A DNA stretch of 64,000 bases from Oleiphilaceae bacterium (GTDB lineage: Bacteria > Pseudomonadota > Gammaproteobacteria > Pseudomonadales > Oleiphilaceae): contig JAKVBL010000004.1 in NCBI GenBank assembly GCA_022447365.1, positions 148,872 through 212,871 of the forward strand, written 5' to 3'. A program made the position numbers and the translations under genes. Position 1 is the first letter of the stretch; each line of letters opens with the position of its first letter. Under the pieces are notes generated by a model that saw only the letters and a list, made by a program, of their open reading frames with translations, ran no database searches and was not told where the DNA came from. This document shows positions 1 to 9,271 of this stretch, one piece after another.

Positions 1-83
1 TGCTCTTGCTCTTGCTCTTGCTCTTGCTCTTGCTCTTGCTCTTGCTCTTGCTCTTGCTCTTGCTCTTGCTCTTGCTCTTGCTC
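1..83. repeat. Perfect hexanucleotide tandem repeat inside chpA
   Basis: The unit TGCTCT occurs 13 times without interruption, followed by a partial TGCTC, and the array begins at or beyond the window edge. On the minus strand it is read in the chpA frame as alternating Glu-Gln, directly after the sequence ending HQTLEQ. Because the unit is six bases, gain or loss of units changes linker length and not the reading frame. Confidence 0.95.
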
Positions 84-3000
84 AAGAGTTTGATGCTCAG
101 AAGCTATCTCTGCCAACAAGTTAAGCAACTTCGCATCAACATCTGCACTTAAACCCGCAGCTGTCTGATCCATCATATCGATCAAACCATCATGACCCTG
201 TTTGATCGTCGCAATAAATTTGGAACTTGGCGCACTTTCAGAATGATTGATTACATCATATGCACTTTCTAAAGCACGACATAACTCTACAATGGCATTC
301 AGACCTGACACCTTCGCGCCGCGTTTAAGCTTTGTAACTTCATCATAAAGCTTATTGAAGTCTTCATTAGTAATCGCGCCTTGCTGCCACTGATCAATAA
401 TGCGCTCCGCATCCAGCAAAATATCCAAGCCTTCAGTTAGGAACATTGCAACCAACTGAGGGTCTTGCGTATTCGGTATCAAGGCATCAGTTTCTTGTTC
501 AAGATCTGACATGCGGTGCTGTTTATACGCAGCTAACTTGGCAACTAATTCTATTGATCCTGGAACACTTTGCTGAGGCGATGACTCTAGCTGCGCAATA
601 CCTTTACGACACACATCCATGCTCTCTTGCATTAATGCTGCTAGCTTGGCATCAACTTCCAAGCCATTAGCGCGCAACTCTTTCACAAGGTGCTCTAGCG
701 GTACGGCAATCTCAGCAATTGGCTGAATGCCTGCTGTATTCGCACTACCTTTGAGCGTATGAAGCGCACGAGATAACGCATCGTTCACAGCAATCGGCTG
801 GTCACCCTCAACCAACATCGCAAAGTGCACAATAGTATCGATGTGCTGCGTCGCTTCTTGCTCAAAAATACTTAACAAGGAATCTTCAACTTCTTCAGAA
901 GCAACAGTTTTCTGAACCGGCTCTTGCGGATTTTCCGATTCTTCCACTTCACCCGTAGATGGGGCAGAAAGCTCTACTTGCTCACCCGCTATCAATGCTT
1001 GCGCATGCGCTTCAACTTCAACAGGATTGAGCACTGGCGCCTGACGTAATTTAAAGTTTTCGACTAAAGCTGGAATATGCGCCGCAATATTCTGAACAAA
1101 ATCAGCGATAGAGGAATTCATCTCTGTTGTCGCATCAATAATACGATTAAGAAGATTTTCAACTGCCCATGCTATTTCACCAATATCGAGGGCTTCCACC
1201 ATGCGGCCACTGCCCTTCAATGTATGAAATGCACGGCGCAACTCTGTCAACGCTTCTTTATCCTCATAATTGTCTACATAGCGCGGTAAATAAGTTTGAA
1301 TCGTCTCGTTTACTTCTTCCGCTTCTTCAACAAAAATTTCTAGAATTTCATCGTCAATTAAATCATCGTCGGACTCGTCTTGTGGTGCTTCAACTTGCGT
1401 AGCGTCGATATCGTTTGCCGGCGCGACTTCAGCTTCAATCTCGATATGCTCTTCGTCTGAAAATTCTTCTGCAACTTGTCCGTCAAACACTACCTTAACT
1501 TTCTCAGCCAAAGACTGACTTAAATTAGAGTCTTGCCCTTTTGAGAACGCTTCTAACAACGGAGCCATGTTTTGACGAATCTGATCGATGACATCGAGTT
1601 CACCAGCTTTTATTTCAATGGTTTGCTCAATTCGCTTATTAAGTCGCTCTTCCACAACCCAGGCTAAATCTGCAATCGCATTTGCACCAACTAACTTGCC
1701 ACTACCTTTCAAAGTATGGAAAGCACGACGAAGCTCAGCCAAAGCTTCCTGATTCGCGGCATCAACGTGCAATACTTTAGTCGCCGCTTCGATGTCAGCA
1801 GCAACTTCTTCTACTTCTTCAGCAAAGATTTCTAGGATATCTTGATCAATTAACTGCTCATCGCTTTCCTTCGCGACTGACTCTGGCGCTTCACTAGCCG
1901 CTTCAGATATGTGGTGAGGGGAAATATGCGTAGTTGCATCCGATCCATTCGTCACGCCAAGCTTATGCAAGCTTTCACGCGCAACTTCCAAGAAGCGGTC
2001 GCTTTCTGAAACACCTTCAGAGAGGCGTTCGATGTAGTACTCAATACTACTAATTGCATCAGCTAAGCGATCTAGCTCTGACCAATCAGGCTTTACTGTC
2101 TCTCGAATTAAACGTTCGCTGATATATCGACTGCAGCCACTAATCAATTCAGCAGCTTCTTCCAAAGGAATAATCTGTAAGCCACCACGAACACTTTCTA
2201 GAATCGCGGGAACACCCTCAATCTGCTTGATATCCCAATTAGAAGTAATAAAACCAACAATGCCATTTTTAGCTAATTCAATTGATGCTTTAGATGCCTC
2301 AATCACTGCTGCATTAGCATTCTCAAATTGCTCAACCGGCACGGCATTAGCAGCCTCAGGGCCTTCAGCGAGATGTCGAACTTGAACTTCAACAGACAAA
2401 ATCGCGTCAGCAAGATTCATCATTGAGTCTTGATCAACCGAAACAAAGTCTTTGCTATCTAAGACATTGATCTGCTCTTCTAGAACTTTTTCTGCATCAG
2501 AGATACCGACCATTTGTAGCGAACTGGCCATCTGACGAAGCGCCGGAATTAACTCTTTCAAGTCATCGACTTGAGCGCTCTGATCTCGGGATACAAGGTC
2601 AATTTTATCTTTGAAAGAAGCAAGCTCTTCCATCAAAACAGAAGCAATCGTACTTAGCGTTGATTTATCTGGGCCAAGAATCTCTTTTTCTGGGTCGTCA
2701 TCGATTTGCAATCCAAATTGATCGCGCAATGAAGTAATTCGCTCCGATGAAGCGTCGCTTGTTGCAACATAATAAAGAAGATTTTCCAACAAAGATGTCG
2801 GCACTAAACGTGTCATCGCATCATCAGCTTCTTCAATCATAGCCTTAAGCTGAATATCAAGTTCACGCAGTAATTGCTTTTGCGCGCTGCCTAGGCTCTC
2901 TTCAGATACATTCAAGGTCTCTAAGAAGGCGTAAGCAATCGTCCACAATTGACCTAAAGGACTTCCTTTACTGAATTTTTCTAAACGCTCAATCACTTTG

Positions 3001-3578
3001 CTTAAAAAATTCAAATGCTCTTGAGAGTTGGTATTGCGAATAACGTTTGCCAGAGAAGACTGAAAACGTTGACGAAGCTTACGAAGGTTTTCAGCAACTT
3101 TCTTATCCTGCATGCGCGCATTTAAAACAGGATTCGGCTCGATAGCATTGCCAGCTAAATCTGGATGAAAGCCCGCCGCAACAAACTCTTCACCTTTAGC
3201 CGCTTTAAGGTCATTGAAGACAGGGACCAAAGTAGAAGGAACATCAGCTAGGGCTTGATTAGCAGCTTCTAAATAATTCTGCAGATGAAGAATACCTGCC
3301 ATCAAAGCTTCTAAAGCTTCATCAAAACTGGCAACCGAATTATCTCGAAGAGCCGCGCATAGCTCTTCCATTTGGGAAGCAACCGTAGCCGCACCGTATA
3401 ATTCGACCATTTTTAATGTGCCGACAACTTGATGCAGATGGCTCAAGCAAAAATTTAACTGCGTAGGTTCTGAACGATCATTTGCGAAAAGTTCGAGTGC
3501 ATTGCGCGCAAGCAACAGAGTCTGATCTACCTCTGCCCTAACCCAATCAAGTGCAATGTTTTGATGGCTACTGGCCAT
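1..3578 (-). CDS. chpA: ChpA, CheA-type hybrid histidine kinase of the type IV pilus chemosensory system (C-terminus outside window)
   Basis: This is the N-terminal 1192 codons of a very large CheA-like kinase; the histidine kinase, CheW-like and receiver domains expected of ChpA lie beyond the left edge. An N-terminal Hpt-like module has LHQVVGTLKMV with His49. Three canonical Hpt motifs of the form HTLKGS are at His621, His785 and His940. A further module at about residue 1082 reads EVTKLKRGAK, with Thr where the phosphorylated His would be, as in the Thr/Ser variants known from Pseudomonas ChpA. The window ends in a Glu-Gln repeat. The ATG at 3578 follows pilK by 22 bases, and the operon order pilGHIJK-chpA supports the name. 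The family relays signals to PilG and PilH to control pilus extension and retraction and, in Pseudomonas, cAMP levels. Confidence 0.93.
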   Translation of the reverse strand, partial: MASSHQNIALDWVRAEVDQTLLLARNALELFANDRSEPTQLNFCLSHLHQVVGTLKMVELYGAATVASQMEELCAALRDNSVASFDEALEALMAGILHLQNYLEAANQALADVPSTLVPVFNDLKAAKGEEFVAAGFHPDLAGNAIEPNPVLNARMQDKKVAENLRKLRQRFQSSLANVIRNTNSQEHLNFLSKVIERLEKFSKGSPLGQLWTIAYAFLETLNVSEESLGSAQKQLLRELDIQLKAMIEEADDAMTRLVPTSLLENLLYYVATSDASSERITSLRDQFGLQIDDDPEKEILGPDKSTLSTIASVLMEELASFKDKIDLVSRDQSAQVDDLKELIPALRQMASSLQMVGISDAEKVLEEQINVLDSKDFVSVDQDSMMNLADAILSVEVQVRHLAEGPEAANAVPVEQFENANAAVIEASKASIELAKNGIVGFITSNWDIKQIEGVPAILESVRGGLQIIPLEEAAELISGCSRYISERLIRETVKPDWSELDRLADAISSIEYYIERLSEGVSESDRFLEVARESLHKLGVTNGSDATTHISPHHISEAASEAPESVAKESDEQLIDQDILEIFAEEVEEVAADIEAATKVLHVDAANQEALAELRRAFHTLKGSGKLVGANAIADLAWVVEERLNKRIEQTIEIKAGELDVIDQIRQNMAPLLEAFSKGQDSNLSQSLAEKVKVVFDGQVAEEFSDEEHIEIEAEVAPANDIDATQVEAPQDESDDDLIDDEILEIFVEEAEEVNETIQTYLPRYVDNYEDKEALTELRRAFHTLKGSGRMVEALDIGEIAWAVENLLNRIIDATTEMNSSIADFVQNIAAHIPALVENFKLRQAPVLNPVEVEAHAQALIAGEQVELSAPSTGEVEESENPQEPVQKTVASEEVEDSLLSIFEQEATQHIDTIVHFAMLVEGDQPIAVNDALSRALHTLKGSANTAGIQPIAEIAVPLEHLVKELRANGLEVDAKLAALMQESMDVCRKGIAQLESSPQQSVPGSIELVAKLAAYKQHRMSDLEQETDALIPNTQDPQLVAMFLTEGLDILLDAERIIDQWQQGAITNEDFNKLYDEVTKLKRGAKVSGLNAIVELCRALESAYDVINHSESAPSSKFIATIKQGHDGLIDMMDQTAAGLSADVDAKLLNLLAEIASEHQTLEQEQEQEQEQEQEQEQEQEQEQEQEQE

Positions 3579-3600
3579 TACTCGATACCTCTAATTTTTA

Positions 3601-4488
3601 TTAGTCTCTAACACGCTGGAAAGCCAAGGCGCGTTTATCATCAACTCTTTTCAATTTCGGGTGGCTCCAATCAAGTGCTTCTCCAGCACCAATAATCAGA
3701 ACACCACCAAGTGCGAGTCGATCACCTAGTTCATTCAAAATTTCATGCCGAAGCTCGTTACGAAAATAAATCAGAACATTCTGGCAGTAAATTAAGTCCT
3801 GATTATTGATCGGGCTTTGACTTATATCGCGCATATTCTGTTTCGCAAAACATACACGCTGACGAATGTTTTCCTTAACCTGAAATTCATTTTCAGCTAG
3901 CTGTGTGAAGTACGTGCTTTTCCATGCTCGAGGCAACCCAGTCATACGACGTTGTTCATACACCGCGTGACGCCCCTTCCCTAAAACTCCCCAGCTCACA
4001 TCAATGCCTGTGACACCAAACTTAGGCTCACACTTAATTTCTTTGAACAAGCTATCGCATAAAAATGCCAAGGAGTAACTTTCCTCGCCACTACTGCACC
4101 CTACGCTCCAAATAGCTAAGTTCCGGTCTTTCTTTCTCTTTAAGCGACTCTTCATTACCAAGTAAGCAAGAGCCATTGCATTGGAGTCTCGATAAAAACG
4201 TGTTTCACCGATAACTAATCGATCCAACAATACCAACCATTCTCCTAGCCCCTGCAAGGGTGCCGATACCTCTTGAAGGTAATGGTCGTAATCGTTATAT
4301 CCCAATTCGCGCATGCGAATGGTCAAACTAGACTGTAAACGGGATTTTTGATCTAAAGGAAAATGTGTACCAAGCTTCTCTTCAACAAACGACCGCCAAC
4401 TTTCAAACTGGCGGTCATCCATATTCGGAATGATCAATTCATCTTGACTCATGTCGCTTGTAAACATCCCTTGGGGTTGAACAGACAT
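3601..4488 (-). CDS. pilK: PilK, CheR-type chemoreceptor methyltransferase
   Basis: A 295-residue SAM-dependent protein-glutamate methyltransferase expected to methylate PilJ. It has the CheR layout: a helical N-terminal domain ending in VIGETRFYRD (about 92-101), the SAM-binding motif VGCSSGEE (129-136), the QNMRD stretch (217-221), and QNVLIYF (236-242), which matches the catalytic N-V-[LI]-I-Y-F box. It sits between pilJ and chpA in the same orientation with short gaps, so it is part of the pil-chp operon. Length is typical of CheR (about 280-290). Confidence 0.93.
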   Translation of the reverse strand: MSVQPQGMFTSDMSQDELIIPNMDDRQFESWRSFVEEKLGTHFPLDQKSRLQSSLTIRMRELGYNDYDHYLQEVSAPLQGLGEWLVLLDRLVIGETRFYRDSNAMALAYLVMKSRLKRKKDRNLAIWSVGCSSGEESYSLAFLCDSLFKEIKCEPKFGVTGIDVSWGVLGKGRHAVYEQRRMTGLPRAWKSTYFTQLAENEFQVKENIRQRVCFAKQNMRDISQSPINNQDLIYCQNVLIYFRNELRHEILNELGDRLALGGVLIIGAGEALDWSHPKLKRVDDKRALAFQRVRD

Positions 4489-4517
4489 TTAATTCGGCTC
4501 AACCGTACAATCACAGA

Positions 4518-6566
4518 TTACGAAGCTTGCACAGCTTCATCATCATCCAAAGGAAGCTTAAAGCCTGATACCGATTCTCTTAGCTGGCTAGCAGTTTGAG
4601 CAAGGTGGCCAACGGATTCTGCCGTTGCACTCGTACCCGCTGTTGTTTGCGATGTAATCTCTTGGATTACATTCATCGTGTTTGATACATGGCCTGCAGA
4701 CATCGACTGTTGTCGCGATGCATTGGAGATGTTTTGAATCAAGTCAGCTAGGTTCATCGATACGCTCTCGATCTCTTCTAGCGCAACACCCGCGTCTTGA
4801 GCCAAGCGAGCCCCACGTACTACTTCGGCAGTTGTTTGTTCCATTGAGATAACTGCTTCGTTCGTATCCGTTTGGGTTGTTTTAACAAGTGCCTCAATCT
4901 GTTTCGTCGCTGCCGATGAACGTTCTGCTAGGCGCTGAACCTCGTCCGCAACAACCGCGAAGCCTCGACCTGCGTCACCCGCCATCGATGCCTGAATTGC
5001 GGCGTTCAAAGAAAGAATGTTTGTTTGGTCGGCAATGTCGTTGATCAAGGATACGATATCGCCGATTTCTTGCGAAGATTCACCCAGTCGTTTGATACGC
5101 TTAGATGTTTCTTGTATCTGCTCACGAATTGTATCCATACCGTTAATGGTATTGTTTACAACGTCAGAGCCTTTTTTCGCGATCGTTACAGATCGCTCCG
5201 CAACCGCGGCTGATTCTGCTGCATTTGAAGATACCTGATCAATCGACACAGCCATCTCATTGATCGCCGCAGACGCACCAGCAATTTCTTGTGCTTGGTT
5301 TTCTGAAGAGTCGGCCAACTTCATAGTCGCACCCTGCGTTTCACTCGCAGAAGAGGCAACCTGTACAGCCGTATCTCGAATTGCTTTTACCAGACCACGC
5401 ATCTGATCGATCGCGAAGTTAATGGAGTCGGCTATCGCGCCGGTGAAATCTTCCGTTACTGTCGCTTCAGTTGTGAGGTCACCATCTGCCAGATCAGCTA
5501 GTTCGTCTAGTAAACGCAAAATTGCGTTTTGATTTTGCTCATTTTGCTCTTCTGTCATACGCAAACGCTTTTGCGATTCCTGATAAAGCAACACACCAAT
5601 GACAACGATTAACGCAATAATTAGAGCCAAAATAAAGTAGGCAAGGGCAGCACTGAAGAAGCGGCCATCGGCTTGGCTTTGCACGCTATTGGATAGAGCG
5701 TACGTTTCATCAAGTAGCGCAATAGAATCTTCAAAGATTAAGTTAGCCGCTTTACGCACCTTGAATAACTCAGGGGAAGTTTCAAGAATTGCTTGTACGT
5801 TACTATCAACATACTCGAACAAGTCGGCGATCGCTTCTAGACCATAAATCGCGTCTTCATCTGTCACTTGCGAAATTTCCATGGCCTCATTGCCATCGAA
5901 CATCGAGTTCATAACACGACCAAACAAGCGCGCATCTTGACCAAAACGATTCGCTGCAATCGCAGCATCCTCATCACCGGATAGAATGTTATTTACACTT
6001 CGAACAATACGTTCAGCACGTAGAGATTGACGTTCAGCTACGGAGATTTGGTCGGCTGGAGCATCACCATCAAGAAGAATCGATACAACGTCCTCATACT
6101 CCACCTGAAGTTCAGGGATGGTGTCGTTTAGAGTTTGCGCGATCTGGTGAAGGCTAAGAACGGTGTCTTGGTTTTCAAGAATACGGTCAGCATTGGAACG
6201 CACATTCTCCCAACGCGCCGTTACGCCCGTCTCGATAGGTAGAACGGATGCCGGCAAGCCAGTCTCTGGATTACCATTGACGATATATCCAAGTAGCTTT
6301 TCAAAATCTTCACGCGAGCGCTTTAACTGCGCGAAAGCTTCTTCTTTACCAGATGCAGCTTCCGTCGAGTTTTTCGCAATTTCTTGAGAAAGTACTCTCA
6401 AGTCACTGGCGTACGCACTGTAATCTCTATCGTAACTACTATCACGCCCGATAAAGTAAGAAACCACTATTAGAAAAACTAACAATGTGACGAGGGCTAT
6501 CCCTAACCAAAAGATAACCCCTGTGTTATCTTGATCAGAGCTGAATCTTCCGGACATAATCTTCAT
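4518..6566 (-). CDS. pilJ: PilJ, methyl-accepting chemoreceptor for twitching motility
   Basis: A 682-residue inner-membrane receptor. TM1 is at about 17-39 and TM2 at about 304-328, enclosing a periplasmic helical domain of PilJ type. After TM2 comes a HAMP-like segment and the long coiled-coil signalling domain, whose hairpin tip reads DQTNILSLNAAIQASMAG followed by FAVVADEVQRLAERS. Ala/Gln/Glu-rich heptads on either side are the likely substrate of PilK. There are two in-frame ATGs; the one at 6566 has a GGGAG ribosome site about 10 bases upstream, and the second, nine bases on, is an alternative. It would control ChpA through the CheW-like PilI. Confidence 0.94.
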   Translation of the reverse strand: MKIMSGRFSSDQDNTGVIFWLGIALVTLLVFLIVVSYFIGRDSSYDRDYSAYASDLRVLSQEIAKNSTEAASGKEEAFAQLKRSREDFEKLLGYIVNGNPETGLPASVLPIETGVTARWENVRSNADRILENQDTVLSLHQIAQTLNDTIPELQVEYEDVVSILLDGDAPADQISVAERQSLRAERIVRSVNNILSGDEDAAIAANRFGQDARLFGRVMNSMFDGNEAMEISQVTDEDAIYGLEAIADLFEYVDSNVQAILETSPELFKVRKAANLIFEDSIALLDETYALSNSVQSQADGRFFSAALAYFILALIIALIVVIGVLLYQESQKRLRMTEEQNEQNQNAILRLLDELADLADGDLTTEATVTEDFTGAIADSINFAIDQMRGLVKAIRDTAVQVASSASETQGATMKLADSSENQAQEIAGASAAINEMAVSIDQVSSNAAESAAVAERSVTIAKKGSDVVNNTINGMDTIREQIQETSKRIKRLGESSQEIGDIVSLINDIADQTNILSLNAAIQASMAGDAGRGFAVVADEVQRLAERSSAATKQIEALVKTTQTDTNEAVISMEQTTAEVVRGARLAQDAGVALEEIESVSMNLADLIQNISNASRQQSMSAGHVSNTMNVIQEITSQTTAGTSATAESVGHLAQTASQLRESVSGFKLPLDDDEAVQAS

Positions 6567-6600
6567 TTTTTTTCTGGCTCCCGGCCTTTCGCAGTTCTTA

Positions 6601-7158
6601 CTATTTTTGTGTCAATGACACGCTTGTAAATCTGGCGTCTGATACCAATCGCTTAGCATCAAACACCAACCAATCTTTACCATCTCTATTGAATGCACCA
6701 TCCACAAAGGCAACGATATTTTTCGACAATGGTTCTGAAGTGGTATTTTTCAATCCTTCTTGTTCGAAGTGTTGCATGCCCTGAACGTGGTCGACCAATA
6801 AACCACTGAGCATGTCGTTATGTTCCACAACAAGAATTCTTTTATCTCGAGATCTAATCCGTTCGCTTGGTACGCCAAAAAAACGAGACAAATCAATGAT
6901 AGGAATGAGGCGGCCTCGAATATTGGAAACACCCAACACCCAAGCTTTTACTCCAGGAATAACGGTATATTTTGGAACATGTAATAGCTCGGACACGGAC
7001 CCCATGCCGGCTATGAATTGATAACCCGCTAGCGAAAATCCGATACCACTAAAATATTCACGAGCTTCTTCTTGGGCAGGCAAGCCTACAGAAAACTGCG
7101 CACTTTTCTTCGCTATATCTCGTAAAGCATCAAACGAGTGCGCGACTTCACTACTCAT
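6601..7158 (-). CDS. pilI: PilI, CheW-like coupling protein
   Basis: A 185-residue CheW-domain protein that couples receptor PilJ to kinase ChpA. Visible CheW features are GYQFIAGMGSVSELL, the VLGVSNIRGRLIPIIDLSRFFG core, and RILVVEH with GLLVDHVQGM further on. There is no receiver or kinase domain attached. It starts five bases after the pilH stop and precedes pilJ, as in the Pseudomonas cluster. Confidence 0.92.
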   Translation of the reverse strand: MSSEVAHSFDALRDIAKKSAQFSVGLPAQEEAREYFSGIGFSLAGYQFIAGMGSVSELLHVPKYTVIPGVKAWVLGVSNIRGRLIPIIDLSRFFGVPSERIRSRDKRILVVEHNDMLSGLLVDHVQGMQHFEQEGLKNTTSEPLSKNIVAFVDGAFNRDGKDWLVFDAKRLVSDARFTSVSLTQK

Positions 7159-7163
7159 ACTAT

Positions 7164-7526
7164 TTAATCAAGTAACTCGTTAATGGTAGCGATGAGGTCA
7201 TTTTCGCTAACTGGCTTAACTAAGTATCCTTTCGCACCTTGGCGCGTACCCCAAACTCGATCAGTCTCTTGATCTTTGGTAGTAACAATCACTACTGGAA
7301 TGTCAGCGGTCTCAGGTGTTCTCGTTAATTGACGAGTTGCTTGGAAACCGTTTAACCCAGGCATTACAACATCCATCAAAATAAGATCAGGACGTTCCTG
7401 ACGTGCAACGGCTACGCCATCTGCGCCATTATCAGCTGTAATTACTTCGTGTTTATGCTGGTCGAGAATTGTTGAAATCTTGCGAATTTCTGTTGGTGAA
7501 TCATCGACGATAAGTATACGAGCCAT
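7164..7526 (-). CDS. pilH: PilH, stand-alone response regulator
   Basis: A 120-residue single-domain CheY-like receiver. The acidic pocket is the DD pair in LIVDDS (Asp8, Asp9), the phosphoacceptor is Asp52 in LILMDVVMPG, the switch Thr lies in VVIVTTKD, and the conserved Lys in VKPVS. In Pseudomonas PilH acts with the retraction side of the pilus cycle or as a phosphate sink; that role is transferred here from family knowledge. A strong GGGAG ribosome site precedes ATG 7526. Confidence 0.92.
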   Translation of the reverse strand: MARILIVDDSPTEIRKISTILDQHKHEVITADNGADGVAVARQERPDLILMDVVMPGLNGFQATRQLTRTPETADIPVVIVTTKDQETDRVWGTRQGAKGYLVKPVSENDLIATINELLD

Positions 7527-7578
7527 AGCTCTCCCTCATTTAATTCATCTTGCGATGAGAGAATTGTTAATCCTTTAC

Positions 7579-7968
7579 TTAGCCATTTTGAGGTGCATGA
7601 TTACGAATCGTACTCAGCAACTCATCCTTACTAAACGGCTTAGTTAAATATTGATCTGAACCCACAATACGGCCTTTAGCCTTATCAAACAGACCATCTT
7701 TACTCGATAGCATAATGACCGGGGTTGATTTAAAAGCACTGTTATTTTTGATCAAAGCGCAAGTTTGATAACCATCAAGACGTGGCATCATAATATCGAC
7801 AAAAATAATGTCTGGATTTGAATCTGCAATCTTTGCCAAGGCATCAAATCCATCGGTTGCCGTAATGACCATGCAACCTACCTTCTTTAATAAGGTTTCA
7901 GCTGTACGTCGAATGGTCTTACTGTCGTCGATGACCATTATTTTTAAATTTTCGAAATTATCTTCCAT
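7579..7968 (-). CDS. pilG: PilG, stand-alone response regulator
   Basis: A 129-residue CheY-like receiver, first gene of the pil-chp operon. The acidic pair is in MVIDDSKTIR (Asp14, Asp15), the phosphoacceptor is Asp58 in FVDIMMPRLDG, and the conserved Lys lies in YLTKPFSK. The IDDSKTIRRTAE start is characteristic of PilG as opposed to PilH. In Pseudomonas PilG promotes pilus extension and adenylate cyclase activation. It is divergent from gshB across a 321-base gap that should hold the promoter. Confidence 0.92.
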   Translation of the reverse strand: MEDNFENLKIMVIDDSKTIRRTAETLLKKVGCMVITATDGFDALAKIADSNPDIIFVDIMMPRLDGYQTCALIKNNSAFKSTPVIMLSSKDGLFDKAKGRIVGSDQYLTKPFSKDELLSTIRNHAPQNG

Positions 7969-8289
7969 TTGTATTACTGCCTAGGCAATTACCCGTGCAC
8001 TGTGTGCGTTTTTTATATAAACAATAGGCGCCATTATCGGTCCATAAAATTTACTATAGACCAATATCTTAAAAGTGTTTCTTAATATCAATTCACGAAC
8101 TGAATTGCTAAGTATCTATTATGTATAACTTATTTCTGAAACTTGGGCTTATTTTCACTGTCTTAACGACGTCAAAGTCCCACGCATCAAACACTTACCC
8201 TGATTTAAGTAGCTTAAGTGCTCTATGACGACTATCTTTGACACCTTATTTTTAAGACTAGTACAAAAATTATTTTTGGTAGGTTTTCT
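7969..8289. other. Divergent intergenic region between pilG and gshB
   Basis: This AT-rich gap must carry promoters for both pilG and gshB. A perfect 10-base palindrome TGCCTAGGCA sits at 7978-7987, just upstream of the pilG start. A candidate gshB promoter is listed separately. I see no open reading frame of substance, no RNA gene and no hairpin followed by a T-run. I could not identify a convincing minus-strand promoter for pilG. Confidence 0.6.
8238..8267 (+). promoter_or_regulatory. Candidate sigma-70 promoter for gshB
   Basis: A perfect -35 element TTGACA at 8238-8243 is followed after 18 bases by TACAAA (4 of 6 matches to TATAAT) at 8262-8267. It would give a very short leader before the gshB ATG at 8290. 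The weak -10 makes this a moderate call. Confidence 0.4.
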
Positions 8290-9240
8290 ATGGCGATAAA
8301 GCTTGGAATTGTGATGGACCCCATCACAACCGTAAACACAAAGAAAGACAGCACATACGCAATGATGCTTGCCGCTGATGCAAAGGGCTGGGAAATCTAC
8401 TACATGGAGCAAAAAGATTTATCGCTCGTTCAAGGCGAAGCTTACGGCTCTATGCAACGCATACATCTCAAACAAGACCCCGAAAATTGGTACGCATTAG
8501 ATAACTCAGTCGATAGCCCTCTCACTCAGTTAGATGTTTTATTAATGCGCAAAGATCCGCCTGTAGATAGCGAATTCATCTATGCCACCTATATTGCAGA
8601 ACGAGCTGAGCAGCAAGGCTTACTAGTGGTCAACAAACCTCAGAGCCTTAGAGACTGTAATGAGAAGGTTTTCGCTACGGCTTATCCACAGTGTTGCCCT
8701 CCCGTATTAATCAGTCGCAACCCAAAACAGTTGAGAGCCTTCGTTGATGAGCACCAGCACGTCATTTTCAAGCCATTAGATGGAATGGGTGGCACCTCTA
8801 TATTTAACGTAAAAGCTGGCGACCCAAATATTGGTGTCATATTAGAAACGCTTAATAATTTTGGTGAAACGCAAGTGATGGCTCAACGCTATATCACCGA
8901 AATATCAAAAGGAGATAAGCGCATACTCATCATTGATGGAAAGCCCATCGATTACGCTTTAGCAAGAATTCCCAGTAAAGGCGAGCATCGTGGTAACTTA
9001 GCCGCAGGCGGAAGAGGGGAGGCACAACCGCTTACAGATCGTGATCGTTGGATAGTGTCTCAGATTGCTGATGATTTAAAAGCCCGCGGTCTGCTCTTCG
9101 TTGGCATCGATGTCATTGGTGATTACCTCACCGAAATTAATGTCACTAGCCCTACGTGCATTCAAGAAATTAATCGCGCCTATGATCTTGATATTGCAGG
9201 CGATCTAATGTGCGTTATCGAACAGAAGTTAAATCAATAA
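8290..9240 (+). CDS. gshB: Glutathione synthetase
   Basis: A 316-residue cytoplasmic ATP-grasp enzyme that joins gamma-glutamylcysteine and glycine to make glutathione. The N-terminus MAIKLGIVMDPI is diagnostic of GshB, followed by LLMRKDPPVDSEFIYATYI. ATP-grasp elements include VIFKPLDGMGGTSIF, DKRILIIDGKP, the NLAAGGRGEA loop and the metal-binding EINVTSPT near the C-terminus. Length equals that of E. coli GshB. It heads the run gshB-tonB-yqgE-ruvX, an arrangement known from pseudomonads. Confidence 0.97.
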   Translation: MAIKLGIVMDPITTVNTKKDSTYAMMLAADAKGWEIYYMEQKDLSLVQGEAYGSMQRIHLKQDPENWYALDNSVDSPLTQLDVLLMRKDPPVDSEFIYATYIAERAEQQGLLVVNKPQSLRDCNEKVFATAYPQCCPPVLISRNPKQLRAFVDEHQHVIFKPLDGMGGTSIFNVKAGDPNIGVILETLNNFGETQVMAQRYITEISKGDKRILIIDGKPIDYALARIPSKGEHRGNLAAGGRGEAQPLTDRDRWIVSQIADDLKARGLLFVGIDVIGDYLTEINVTSPTCIQEINRAYDLDIAGDLMCVIEQKLNQ

Positions 9241-9271
9241 TTCATCTAAATAGACCGGAGAGCATGAAGTC

